In this document: positions 30,424-39,119 of the stretch, piece after piece
Position numbering within the stretch: position 1 is the first letter of the stretch
Layout of the letters: every line of letters begins with the position of its first letter
NCBI GenBank assembly: GCA_021299175.1
Contig: JAJTFY010000042.1
Coordinates: forward strand, 1-42,126
Reading direction: 5' to 3'
DNA length: 42,126 nt
Origin: Chitinophagaceae bacterium
GTDB taxonomy: Bacteria; Bacteroidota; Bacteroidia; Chitinophagales; Chitinophagaceae
Made by a program: the position numbers and the translations under genes
The notes under the pieces: generated by a model
The model's input: only the letters and a program-made list of their open reading frames with translations
Told to the model about the DNA's origin: nothing
The model's database searches: none

Positions 30424-32060
30424 TATTGTATGGTTATTTTTTTCAAATAATGTCCTTTGGCATCCACTTGTGGTGCACCATTGCTGGTTACGACAATTCC
30501 TTCCTTGCCAATCATTGTTCTGGTGGGTTTGTCTGCCGGGCCAATATCAAGTGGCAATGGCATGAAGAAATTATTCAGTGTAATCTGATACTTTTGATAC
30601 CCAACTTCTTTCACTGAAATATCGAGCACATCATTGGTGTATACATAGAAATTGAAAAAAGGCTTTAAATCTTGCTTCGATGCCGTGCTGAACAATTCTT
30701 CTACATCTTTTGTAGTAACAAAATTGTCATACGTATACTTGGGATCTGTTGCGAGTTTTTTCAAGGTGGGCAAAAATATTTCATCACCCAGTACATACCT
30801 TAAGCTGTGCATGAAAAATGAACCTTTTGCATAAATATCCCTTCCAGCATATGCTTCATCTTCTGATAATTCCTCACCACCCACCATTGGTTTTTTGTTT
30901 CTGGTAGATCTTTTGTGTCGACTGATGATTTCATCATACGCTGCCTGACCACCCAGTTCATAGTGGATCAATGCTTCAGCATAGGTTGTAATGCCTTCTT
31001 GAATCCACATGTGTGCCCAGTCTTTGTTGGTCACTTTGTTTGCAAACCATTCGTGTCCATATTCATGGTATAGATTGGCTGAATAGTCATGCACTCCAAT
31101 TTTTGTATAATTAAATTTATTTTGAAACGTGATCATCGTTTGGTGCTCCATTCCAGAATTGGGTACTGCAGCAATGCCAATCTTTTCTTTGGCCCAAGGA
31201 TATTCCCCAAAGTATTTCTCGAGTATTTTGGTATCCCTTGCTTTGAGTTCAATTATTTTAGGTGCGAAACTGCTGTCTTCTTCCAATACATAAAATTGAA
31301 TAGGAACAATAGTTCCATCGACGGTAGTATAGTCCTTGCTCACAACGGCATACTTTCCAATGTTGAACACCGTACAGTAATTGCTGATGGTATAATTGGT
31401 TTTCCAATGGTAGGTTTTCTTGTTTTTCTTTTTCAGCACTTCCTTTAACAGGCCAGGACCCGCAACCACTAAATTTTCTGGCACAGTGATGAACATGTCA
31501 ACACCCTCGTTTGGTTCGTCGCTGGGATGGTCCTTGCAAGGAAAATAAACCCTTCCTCCTTCTTTCTGGCAATTGATGGCAACCCAATCGTTTCCACTCC
31601 TGTCTTTGGTGAAAGTAAAGCCACCTGTCCATGGGGGCTTTACCGCAATAGGAGGTTCTCCGCCATACGCTACCCTGACAATTTGCCTTCCCTTTGGAAA
31701 AGACTTGTCACTGGTGATATAAATCTTGTCATTCTTATGTTCAAATTTTACTGGCTTATTGTTCACGCTCACCTTGTTTATCGTAAACAAATGAACCAGG
31801 TCCAATAAAATGGTATCTGCAGATGCTGATAAAATCACATCAACATCCACATAGCCTTGAATTGTTTTTTTCTCAATATCAACATCCAGCGCAATGGTAT
31901 AATGCCTGATGTCCATGTTGGCTTGCAATGGATTCAACTTTCCTCCTGAAGACAGGTAACTGATGTCCCTGTTTTGGGCTTTCATCTGGGTCGACATGAC
32001 CAATACGCTTGCCATCAAGAAAAGTGTAGGTCTTAGATTTCTGTTTAAAAAATTTCCCAT
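30423..32060 (-). CDS. M1-family zinc metallopeptidase (first of a tandem pair)
   Basis: A 545-aa secreted protein with a signal peptide (to about residue 29, KAQN). The zinc site is HEYGHEWF (H332, E333, H336) with Glu355 in HMWIQEGITTY. The usual GAMEN motif is PNSGMEHQTMITF. An early domain has the M1 saddle features, including WTGGFTFTKDRSGNDW and VYFPCKDHPSDEPNEG. It is closely matched in size to the following M1 gene but diverged in sequence, so the two probably differ in specificity; the GMEH against GGMET change lies in the S1/N-terminus binding site. It follows the DUF3863-like gene by 61 bases. Confidence 0.93.
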   Translation of the reverse strand: MGNFLNRNLRPTLFLMASVLVMSTQMKAQNRDISYLSSGGKLNPLQANMDIRHYTIALDVDIEKKTIQGYVDVDVILSASADTILLDLVHLFTINKVSVNNKPVKFEHKNDKIYITSDKSFPKGRQIVRVAYGGEPPIAVKPPWTGGFTFTKDRSGNDWVAINCQKEGGRVYFPCKDHPSDEPNEGVDMFITVPENLVVAGPGLLKEVLKKKNKKTYHWKTNYTISNYCTVFNIGKYAVVSKDYTTVDGTIVPIQFYVLEEDSSFAPKIIELKARDTKILEKYFGEYPWAKEKIGIAAVPNSGMEHQTMITFQNKFNYTKIGVHDYSANLYHEYGHEWFANKVTNKDWAHMWIQEGITTYAEALIHYELGGQAAYDEIISRHKRSTRNKKPMVGGEELSEDEAYAGRDIYAKGSFFMHSLRYVLGDEIFLPTLKKLATDPKYTYDNFVTTKDVEELFSTASKQDLKPFFNFYVYTNDVLDISVKEVGYQKYQITLNNFFMPLPLDIGPADKPTRTMIGKEGIVVTSNGAPQVDAKGHYLKKITIQ

Positions 32061-32121
32061 AATTAAAGTTTTATTTGGCTTTTATTTTTCCTGTTAACAG
32101 GTCTCAGGTATGATGCTTTCA

Positions 32122-33447
32122 TCAATTGATTTTTATGTATTTTGATGCATTGTTTTTTCCAACTGTTTTTGGATCAACAGAAAACAATCCAGGATACCTT
32201 CTCTTGATTATTTCCTTTTCTTCTGATTTCAGCTCCTCAAGTCCAATGGGTTGGTCTTGTGGCCGGATTCCTTTTTGGTTCAGACGGTTAAACAGGCTCC
32301 AGTTGCGGGTACTTTTACCGGGTGCAGGATCATCGGGTTCCTTTGCTTTAAGATCATATCTGGTAAAATCGATCAGTTTTTCTGGGGTATTGGCCTGCCA
32401 GTTTCTTAAGGTTGCCATCCTGAAACCTTTGTTCATGAACCATTTGATTTCCATTTCAGCTTCTGATCCGCAAATGCCCGATCCACGCTGAACAAATTGA
32501 TAGTTGATGCTGTCATTGTTTTTGTAATGCGCTCGCCAAAGCATTCCATATTCCCCTTGCGTAATGAATTTTGCGTCTGGCCACCTGCGTCGCGTTTCCT
32601 TCAGCCAGATTTCCAGACCATCCAATCCATTTCTTCCACTATAGCCATATATTTTATACGCATCAACAAGGCTCATTTCCCAAATGCAGGTTACCCATGC
32701 AAACTTGTTGAGTGCAAATCCAGTGTCAAAATGAGCTGCGGTGGTAGACAACATTTCCTTTGTTCCAATATCGGTTCCCTGACGCAGAATTGTCTCAATC
32801 GGACCTACACCCTGCCTGCTGCCGCAACGGATGCCATTGATAAACCTGGGTGCTGAATACCTGGCATTCAGGAAATCAACGGTCCAGCCATCGAGGTTTA
32901 CACAATCAATCATGTCTTCTTTTCCCTGGGCTGGTTTGCAAAAATGTTCACGTGATGGGTAATAAGGATAAGAAATTGATCCCTCGCCATCACCATTGTC
33001 TACGGCATACTGACTCCAAATGTTCCCCTGGCAGACATGAATACCTTCTTTTTCTGCCAGGTATTTCAGGTTGTCGGCAGCGAGAAAACCAGCAACGACA
33101 CTTTTGGGACGGTATCCACCACCCACCATTGCTGAAACCATTTGTAAGCCTTCATGCAGATCACGGTTAATTTGCTCCCGGCTATTGTACATGTTGGCAA
33201 AATAGCCACCTGGTAAAAATGTAATCTCATCACCAAATTTTTTATGGTAGGAGACAACCAGTTTTTTTAACTCTACATAATTCGGACGCTGATCTTTCAA
33301 GGCAAGCCAACTGAAAGACCATGTAATCCGCGCACCTGGCCAAGCCTTTTCTATGGTTTCCCTAAATTTTTTGGCGCCTTCCGGCGTGTGAATGCTTGAT
33401 TCATCAGTGCCATGAAATGCATCGCGCGAAGTTTCAATTTTAATCAT
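32122..33447 (-). CDS. DUF3863-like protein, unknown function
   Basis: A 441-aa protein. I recognise it as like the Bacteroides DUF3863 family: ETSRDAFHGTDESSIHTPEG at the N-terminus, ARITWSFSWLALKDQRPNY, then EGIHVCQGNIWSQYAVDNGD and ISYPYYPSREHFCKP. The layout with several His/Asp/Glu in short loops recalls a polysaccharide-deacetylase-like barrel, but I cannot identify catalytic residues. There is no signal peptide and no in-frame ATG between its start and the upstream stop codon, although most neighbours are exported. It sits between the M28 and M1 peptidase genes in the seven-gene run (gaps 74 and 61 bases). Confidence 0.7.
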   Translation of the reverse strand: MIKIETSRDAFHGTDESSIHTPEGAKKFRETIEKAWPGARITWSFSWLALKDQRPNYVELKKLVVSYHKKFGDEITFLPGGYFANMYNSREQINRDLHEGLQMVSAMVGGGYRPKSVVAGFLAADNLKYLAEKEGIHVCQGNIWSQYAVDNGDGEGSISYPYYPSREHFCKPAQGKEDMIDCVNLDGWTVDFLNARYSAPRFINGIRCGSRQGVGPIETILRQGTDIGTKEMLSTTAAHFDTGFALNKFAWVTCIWEMSLVDAYKIYGYSGRNGLDGLEIWLKETRRRWPDAKFITQGEYGMLWRAHYKNNDSINYQFVQRGSGICGSEAEMEIKWFMNKGFRMATLRNWQANTPEKLIDFTRYDLKAKEPDDPAPGKSTRNWSLFNRLNQKGIRPQDQPIGLEELKSEEKEIIKRRYPGLFSVDPKTVGKNNASKYIKIN

Positions 33448-33521
33448 AAACAGATACTTTAATATGCTTGGGTTTGAATTATATCAATGCGCATCTGAAT
33501 CGTTTTTAGCAAGTCCATCCA

Positions 33522-35096
33522 CTAACGCTTAAATCCTGTCACTGGATCAACTGTGAGTGCCTTTGGTAATTCTTTTCTTGGAATTTTCTGATCCCGCATC
33601 GCTGTATTGTATACAAATGCTGCCACAATCGTAGCCGACTGTTTGAGATCATCTGGCATCAGATGATCATAGCTGTCCATGTTGCTGTGTTGTGTAACCA
33701 ATCGATCCTGAATAAACTGGAATCCAGGTAATCCAATTGTATTGAAAGATATGTGGTCAGTACTTCCCGTATTTTGAATGGTAACGGTTTTGGCCCTGAG
33801 ATCATTGAAAGGCGTAAACCATTGTTGGAAGATATTTCGGGCTGCCTCATTTCCCTGGAGATGTATTCCCAGCACTTTCCCTGTACCGTAATCCAAATTA
33901 TAGTATGCTGAAAGTTTATCATGTGCCGGCAATAGTTTCATGGTTTCCGCATCGCCAAATGTTTTCTTTACATAACCTCTTGATCCCAATAAACCTTGTT
34001 CTTCTCCGCTCCAAAGTGCTATGCGTATTGTTCTTCTTGGTTGTACTCCTATTGCTTTTAGTATCCTGATGGCTTCCATCATTACGCAGACACCTGCTGC
34101 ATTATCAGTGGCGCCAGTAGCTGCAGGCCATGAGTCAAGGTGAGCGCCGAGCATCACTATTTCCTCTTTCAGGTTTTTATCAATACCGGGTATTTCAGCG
34201 ATTACATTGTATCCTTGTGTATCATTGGTTTGGAATTTTGTTTTTACATCCACATCCATTTTTACAGGAATTTTATTTCTGAGCAGGCGGATGATCGTGT
34301 TATAATCTTCCAAACCAATCGCGATGTCCAGAAAATTATCCGGATCGGTTATTTTATAGGGGCCACCTTGCAGAACAAAAATGGTGCCGCTATGGTTATC
34401 GGGAGATGAACTCAGTATGGCTATGGCGCCTTCTGTCACAGCCATCCTTTTAAGTGCATTCAGCACACCTCTTGGTATAACATTTTGTGTTTTATTTCTT
34501 TCAGCTCTCCTTCGTAATGCAGCAGTATCTTCACTTTCAACGACTTCACCTAATTTTTTCAGGTCCTCATCACTGCGGCGAAGAATTGCTGGCCTATTGC
34601 TGTGATCATAGGTCATCAGGTCATCAAAAATCAATATGTTGCCTTTAAGTTTATTTCGATAGACCTCAAGACCAACTGAATCCTTCGCCGAGATCAGGAT
34701 CACTTCTCCTTTTTGAAGACCATTGGTGCCTGCTGTCCATGTTTTGGGGTATGCAATGAGTGACCTGTACCAGGGAGATGACATCGCCACATAGGATTTT
34801 TCTAGTTCCCACCCTTTCCCAAATTCACCCCATGGGTCCAATCTGGCATTGACCAAACCCCATTGGGTCAATTGGTTTATGGCATAGTTGGCGGCACGCA
34901 TAAATCCTGGGGAATTGGTGACCCTTGGTCCACTTGCGTCAGTGATCTGAAATGCAATATCCATGACTTTTGAATTCACCATTCCTTCGGTTCTGATTTT
35001 TGCCATTACTGCCTGGTCAATATTTTCAGTTTGTCCAATCAGTACGATTGGGAATGCAAAAAGAAGGGATATGGAAAAAAGCTTGATCAATTTCAC
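33522..35096 (-). CDS. M28-family zinc aminopeptidase
   Basis: A 524-aa secreted peptidase with a signal peptide (about 1-22). A PA-like insert (about 130-245) precedes the catalytic domain. The co-catalytic zinc ligands are all visible: His319 in MLGAHLDSW, Asp331 in ATGATDNAAG, Glu365/Glu366 in LWSGEEQGLLGS, Asp402 in YYNLDYGTG and His470 in LVTQHSNMDSYD. Length and order match Bacteroidota M28 exopeptidases. The start codon is GTG (35096), supported by the good signal peptide directly after it. It lies 34 bases after the GH63-like gene in the minus-strand run and should release amino acids from peptides in the periplasm. Confidence 0.93.
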   Translation of the reverse strand: MKLIKLFSISLLFAFPIVLIGQTENIDQAVMAKIRTEGMVNSKVMDIAFQITDASGPRVTNSPGFMRAANYAINQLTQWGLVNARLDPWGEFGKGWELEKSYVAMSSPWYRSLIAYPKTWTAGTNGLQKGEVILISAKDSVGLEVYRNKLKGNILIFDDLMTYDHSNRPAILRRSDEDLKKLGEVVESEDTAALRRRAERNKTQNVIPRGVLNALKRMAVTEGAIAILSSSPDNHSGTIFVLQGGPYKITDPDNFLDIAIGLEDYNTIIRLLRNKIPVKMDVDVKTKFQTNDTQGYNVIAEIPGIDKNLKEEIVMLGAHLDSWPAATGATDNAAGVCVMMEAIRILKAIGVQPRRTIRIALWSGEEQGLLGSRGYVKKTFGDAETMKLLPAHDKLSAYYNLDYGTGKVLGIHLQGNEAARNIFQQWFTPFNDLRAKTVTIQNTGSTDHISFNTIGLPGFQFIQDRLVTQHSNMDSYDHLMPDDLKQSATIVAAFVYNTAMRDQKIPRKELPKALTVDPVTGFKR

Positions 35097-35130
35097 TGGA
35101 GTATATTTTTAATGATTGTAATGATTAATG

Positions 35131-37053
35131 TTATTTTTTTAGGTTATTCATCTGTGCCTGGGGAGAAGGTACATATCCTTTTTCCATAATATCCATAAAG
35201 CCTAGCAAAGCACCCCAATGATAAAATGCATCACTCCATGTATTGGCCTCTCCACCAAGTCCGGTTTCAGCATGATAATTTTCACATACATGCCGATCAC
35301 TCAACCAGGTTTTTAAAAGCAAGGCTTTTGATTTTTCAACCATATCTTTTTTGGCCCCTGGTATATTGTAGTTTCTCATGCCCAGGTAAACCAAGAAGTT
35401 CAATGGCGCCCAGATCCTGCCTCTCCAATAATGATTGTCTTTGAATGCCTTGTCATTGCGTGCAACCGAAGGCAAGATGTATTCTCCCCAGAATTCATTG
35501 GGATTGTAAAAATGTTCCTTCATCATCCTTGAGGCTTGTTCCAGGCTGGGAACTTTTGTCAGCAATGGATAGAATAAAGTAGGCGTTAACCGGTAACTGG
35601 GTTTTCCTGTTACCAAGTCTTTGTTCAAGTAAAGTCCAAACTGATCATCCCAAAGTGTCTCCAGTTTTTTGGAATACTTCTCTGCTCTTTCTGTTAGTTC
35701 TTTTGCATCACCCGCATGTCCCAAAATAGCAGCTATTTCAGACAGGCTCTGGCAATCGGCTATGTAAAGGCTCATCAATCCTACATCCGCCATCAACATT
35801 CGATGGTTTACGCTGTCAAAACCTGCATCGTCCCACATGGGAGAATTGTCCATCCCGGATTCCCATTTGGCCGCCTTCATTTTTCCGGATTCAGTGGCTG
35901 AGCGAGATTTGGTATTGCCATAATCATAAGGATCTGTGCCATGCACCAGGTAACCGTCTATATCCCTGTTGGCTGCTCGCCAACGGTTCCAGCTGAGCAA
36001 CTCATTGTATACTTCCTGTAAAAACCACTTTTCCTTGTACTTCCTATAAATTTCCCTTACCACAATTGATCCAACCTGGGGCTCAGTCCGGTCCTCACTT
36101 TTATGCCCATACTGCGAGTTATTGGGAACAAATCCTCTGTCTGTAATCTCCTTGGTAATAGCGATCGCATTGGCATAAGCCAGCTCCTTGTTGTCAAGTG
36201 ATAACATGTAAGCTGCGAAATAAGTATCCCAACCGAACAATACCCAGTCGTTTGAAAATGTGCGGCTAACAGGATTGATTATTCTGCTGTTGTTGGGATC
36301 ATAAATGGTCGTCCATGCAAGCACTGTTTGCATGGCATCATATGCTTCCGGAGATTTGCCAACTTTCAATCGCTCAGTTTCGAATTTTTGTTTTGCATTT
36401 TGGATGGTTTTTGCAACAAGTTCCTCCGACTTTGATGTGCCTGTTGAAATCACGATTGCTTTATCCAATGGAATGTGGAAGGCATTGGAAGAGATTATTT
36501 TCTTGTTTCCATTGACATATACTTTGATATTATTTGTTGGCGTCTGTCCGACAATCATGTGCTGATCAATGTTTATTTCGCCTTTTCTGTTCCATAGCAT
36601 CTTGGGTGTTATCAGCAATGAATCACCTGTTGATGCTTTCAATGGGCTTAGCAGTATATACAATTCGTTGTCCACCGATGCACTCTGCACCCGTAACCGG
36701 ATATTGTGCCATTCTACTTCAAGTTCCGTGTAAGTTCCATCATAGGCATGTGGCCCAGGGATGACCTGCTCTTTGCTGTCATAATGATCCCTGCCAATCA
36801 AGGTTTCCTCAAGGATTTTACCCTGCTGGTCTTTCATCGCAAGATTGATGGCAAAGCATTCTGGCAACAGTACGTGTGACAATACACTGCGGGTATTCCA
36901 GGTATTCCAACCATGCATTAGCCTGTTGGTCATTTCTATTGCCTCTTTTCCACTGGGTTTCTTTGCAGTCAATTGATTTTGTGCGACGGTAGCGTCACAG
37001 AAAAGCAACATCAGGGCTATTGGTAAGAATAGAAATGTATAATTCTTTTTCAT
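35131..37053 (-). CDS. MGH1/GH63-like glycoside hydrolase
   Basis: A 640-aa secreted protein with a signal peptide (1-25, ending TVAQ). An N-terminal beta domain (about 30-210) is followed by an (alpha/alpha)6 barrel. Seen are SNDWVLFGWDTYFAAYML (about 267-284), KWESGMDNSPMWDD (397-409, with the candidate acid Asp402), YWRGRIWAPLNFLVY and a late ENYHAETGLGGEANTWSDAF with the candidate base Glu. These are the conserved positions in GH63 and MGH1-like enzymes, which cut alpha-glucosyl or mannosyl-type linkages by inversion. The exact sugar is not readable. Gaps are 72 bases to the GH123-like gene before it and 34 to the M28 gene after it. Confidence 0.85.
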   Translation of the reverse strand: MKKNYTFLFLPIALMLLFCDATVAQNQLTAKKPSGKEAIEMTNRLMHGWNTWNTRSVLSHVLLPECFAINLAMKDQQGKILEETLIGRDHYDSKEQVIPGPHAYDGTYTELEVEWHNIRLRVQSASVDNELYILLSPLKASTGDSLLITPKMLWNRKGEINIDQHMIVGQTPTNNIKVYVNGNKKIISSNAFHIPLDKAIVISTGTSKSEELVAKTIQNAKQKFETERLKVGKSPEAYDAMQTVLAWTTIYDPNNSRIINPVSRTFSNDWVLFGWDTYFAAYMLSLDNKELAYANAIAITKEITDRGFVPNNSQYGHKSEDRTEPQVGSIVVREIYRKYKEKWFLQEVYNELLSWNRWRAANRDIDGYLVHGTDPYDYGNTKSRSATESGKMKAAKWESGMDNSPMWDDAGFDSVNHRMLMADVGLMSLYIADCQSLSEIAAILGHAGDAKELTERAEKYSKKLETLWDDQFGLYLNKDLVTGKPSYRLTPTLFYPLLTKVPSLEQASRMMKEHFYNPNEFWGEYILPSVARNDKAFKDNHYWRGRIWAPLNFLVYLGMRNYNIPGAKKDMVEKSKALLLKTWLSDRHVCENYHAETGLGGEANTWSDAFYHWGALLGFMDIMEKGYVPSPQAQMNNLKK

Positions 37054-37125
37054 GTTGTTTCTATCGTGTTGATATTTTTCATCCTTTCCATATTCCAGAT
37101 ATCATTTCCACTGCATTGTATATTG

Positions 37126-38943
37126 TCATCTTTGTTGTTCTGCTTTGTATCCATCAACAGATCTGGCAATCTTAGCCAATAGTTTTTTTCCTTCATTGAC
37201 AACATCTGCAGCAGATCGCTTGTCAAGGGTTTTGGTGTTGATGCTGCCCATGAAATTATTCAATTCTTCTCTGGCGGCAGCGGCTTCTCTTGATGGATGT
37301 TCTGCTAGTTCTTTGCGCAATATTCTTATTTTCTCATAGTCCTGAATGCCTTCCCTGAGTCTTTCAAACCGCACTGAACTTTGGGCGTTTGGATAAACAA
37401 AATAAGTATCTCCACTGGGCCATCGGATGAACCTGGAATCCAGCAAAGGGTTTTCAGGCCAACTGTTATAGGCCCATCTCAAGAATCCATCGAACCCCAT
37501 GGCCGATGCAAACCAGCCCTCATAGCAGGATTCAGCCGGCGGGGAGAACGTAAAATTGTTGGGCTTTGGTATTCCGCAGGCCACATAATAGGTTGTTTTT
37601 AAGCCAGAACGTCTTCTGGCATCAATAACATCCCCGGCAAGTGTATCAACATGTCTCCAGTTAGAACTGAAATCATAAATGGCCGGGTTGATTTTACCAT
37701 AATAGAAGCCAGCCATAGAAATTTTCAATTCAGGTGCTGCCTCCTTCAAAAAACCGAACATTTTTTCCATTTCTTCTTCTTCCCGTTCATCAAGCGCAAT
37801 GGCCGTTTTATGCAACCAACCCTTGGCCTTCAGATGGCCTTTGAAATCATGCAAGAAGCTTCTCCACATGTCCTCATATGCCTTTGTTCCTGGTATTGAT
37901 TCAATGGTGATGGTTTTGGAAGACTTTTCATCAAACCACGAAAATTTATTGCCAACGGGAACCATTGAATAGCAATTGATTTGTTCTTTTATCCCTGATT
38001 CCATAGCAAGGTTGACATAGAGATCAAATACTGAATAGTCATAGGTCCAGGCGCCATCCGCTTTTTTGACCCACTTGATCATGGACCCATATGGATCAAA
38101 TGTCTGACCCGCCCAAGGGTCCTCAATCAGTGTTGTGGTGATGCATTTCTGTCCCGCTTGGGCAAGCATGGTCAGTAAAGGTTTCAATAGGTTGATGTGT
38201 TCCGCTGACCATAATTTTACCCGGTTGAACCTTGCAACAGCGTAGGGATTCTGCCAAAGGTCAAGATGAAAGGACCATGCTGAAGGTGCTGGGAGAGACT
38301 TGTTCATCACTTCCAATGTAATTGCATGGTTTACCGTGCCGGACGTCGATTCAACTGAAATGTTTCCCTTGTAAACCCCCGGGGGCGCCAGTGGTGGTAT
38401 GTCAACAGCAATCCATACAGGTTTTGTCTCTTGGGCATTAATGCCAAACTTGTTGGCTTTTTTGAGCAGGTCAGGACTTATCTGTGATGGAGATTTATTC
38501 AAATCCCTGGTGCCGCATCCACCAGCAAATTCATTGCTCAAAACATAATTGACGATGGATATGGAGGTGATTCCCTTATCGAGTTGATGATTACTGTTGC
38601 GAAACGGACTTGCCCTGACAATGACCTCATCTATTTTTTCAGCAGACCAAACTAGCAAGAGGCAATTGATCCTTTCTCCTTTCCAGCCCTGAAGATTGAC
38701 GGAAGCAGAAATTTTTCCCGAGGGAGGAAGACTTTTTGCGTAGGCAATATCAGTGGATCCAAACCCAGTCTGAACGCCAGGATTGATGGTTTTCCAGGCT
38801 GAGATCTCATCTGCAGCAGGGTTGACAGGGTCAGGTTGAGGATCCCAATCCTTGATTAAATTAAAAGAGATACAGCAAACTGAAATGACAACAAACAGGC
38901 CTATGGTATTTTTTTTCAATCGTGCTGCTTTCCTGTTTTTCAT
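37126..38943 (-). CDS. DUF4091 / GH123-like glycoside hydrolase
   Basis: A 605-aa protein with a basic N-terminus and one hydrophobic segment (about 12-30) for export or anchoring. A beta-sandwich (about 50-215) precedes a barrel in which TAIALDEREEEEMEKMF carries an Asp385-Glu386 pair, the position of the catalytic DE pair in GH123-like enzymes. The C-terminal DUF4091 module is clear: GFLRWAYNSWPENPLLD, SGDTYFVYPNAQSSVRFERL and REGIQDYEKIRILR. GH123 founders are N-acetyl-beta-galactosaminidases using a substrate-assisted mechanism, which would suit a glycoprotein glycan. It is first of the seven-gene run and diverges from the esterase gene across 176 bases. Confidence 0.85.
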   Translation of the reverse strand: MKNRKAARLKKNTIGLFVVISVCCISFNLIKDWDPQPDPVNPAADEISAWKTINPGVQTGFGSTDIAYAKSLPPSGKISASVNLQGWKGERINCLLLVWSAEKIDEVIVRASPFRNSNHQLDKGITSISIVNYVLSNEFAGGCGTRDLNKSPSQISPDLLKKANKFGINAQETKPVWIAVDIPPLAPPGVYKGNISVESTSGTVNHAITLEVMNKSLPAPSAWSFHLDLWQNPYAVARFNRVKLWSAEHINLLKPLLTMLAQAGQKCITTTLIEDPWAGQTFDPYGSMIKWVKKADGAWTYDYSVFDLYVNLAMESGIKEQINCYSMVPVGNKFSWFDEKSSKTITIESIPGTKAYEDMWRSFLHDFKGHLKAKGWLHKTAIALDEREEEEMEKMFGFLKEAAPELKISMAGFYYGKINPAIYDFSSNWRHVDTLAGDVIDARRRSGLKTTYYVACGIPKPNNFTFSPPAESCYEGWFASAMGFDGFLRWAYNSWPENPLLDSRFIRWPSGDTYFVYPNAQSSVRFERLREGIQDYEKIRILRKELAEHPSREAAAAREELNNFMGSINTKTLDKRSAADVVNEGKKLLAKIARSVDGYKAEQQR

Positions 38944-39119
38944 ACCTGTTTTTGCATTGCTGATTCATTCAATAAATTTATCAACTCGGTTCAAGGGGAA
39001 ACACAATTCTTGAATGTATCGCTTGTTGCCTAACAATCCAATTGAACTGATAAAATAAGGTTAAAACTGGAGAAGAATTGTTTACTCTAACTATAAAATT
39101 TATTGGCTAAACTTACGGT
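38944..39119. promoter_or_regulatory. Divergent promoter region between glycosidase and esterase operons
   Basis: This 176-base A+T-rich gap must hold the start sites of the seven-gene minus-strand run and of the plus-strand esterase operon. The ten-mer AAATTTATTG occurs at 39096-39105 on the plus strand, 14 bases before the esterase ATG. It recurs inverted as CAATAAATTT at 38970-38979, 26 bases before the glycosidase ATG. These could be parts of -7 boxes or paired regulator sites. TGATAAATTT at the minus-strand copy also appears before the serine dehydratase gene (23343-23352). Confidence 0.35.
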
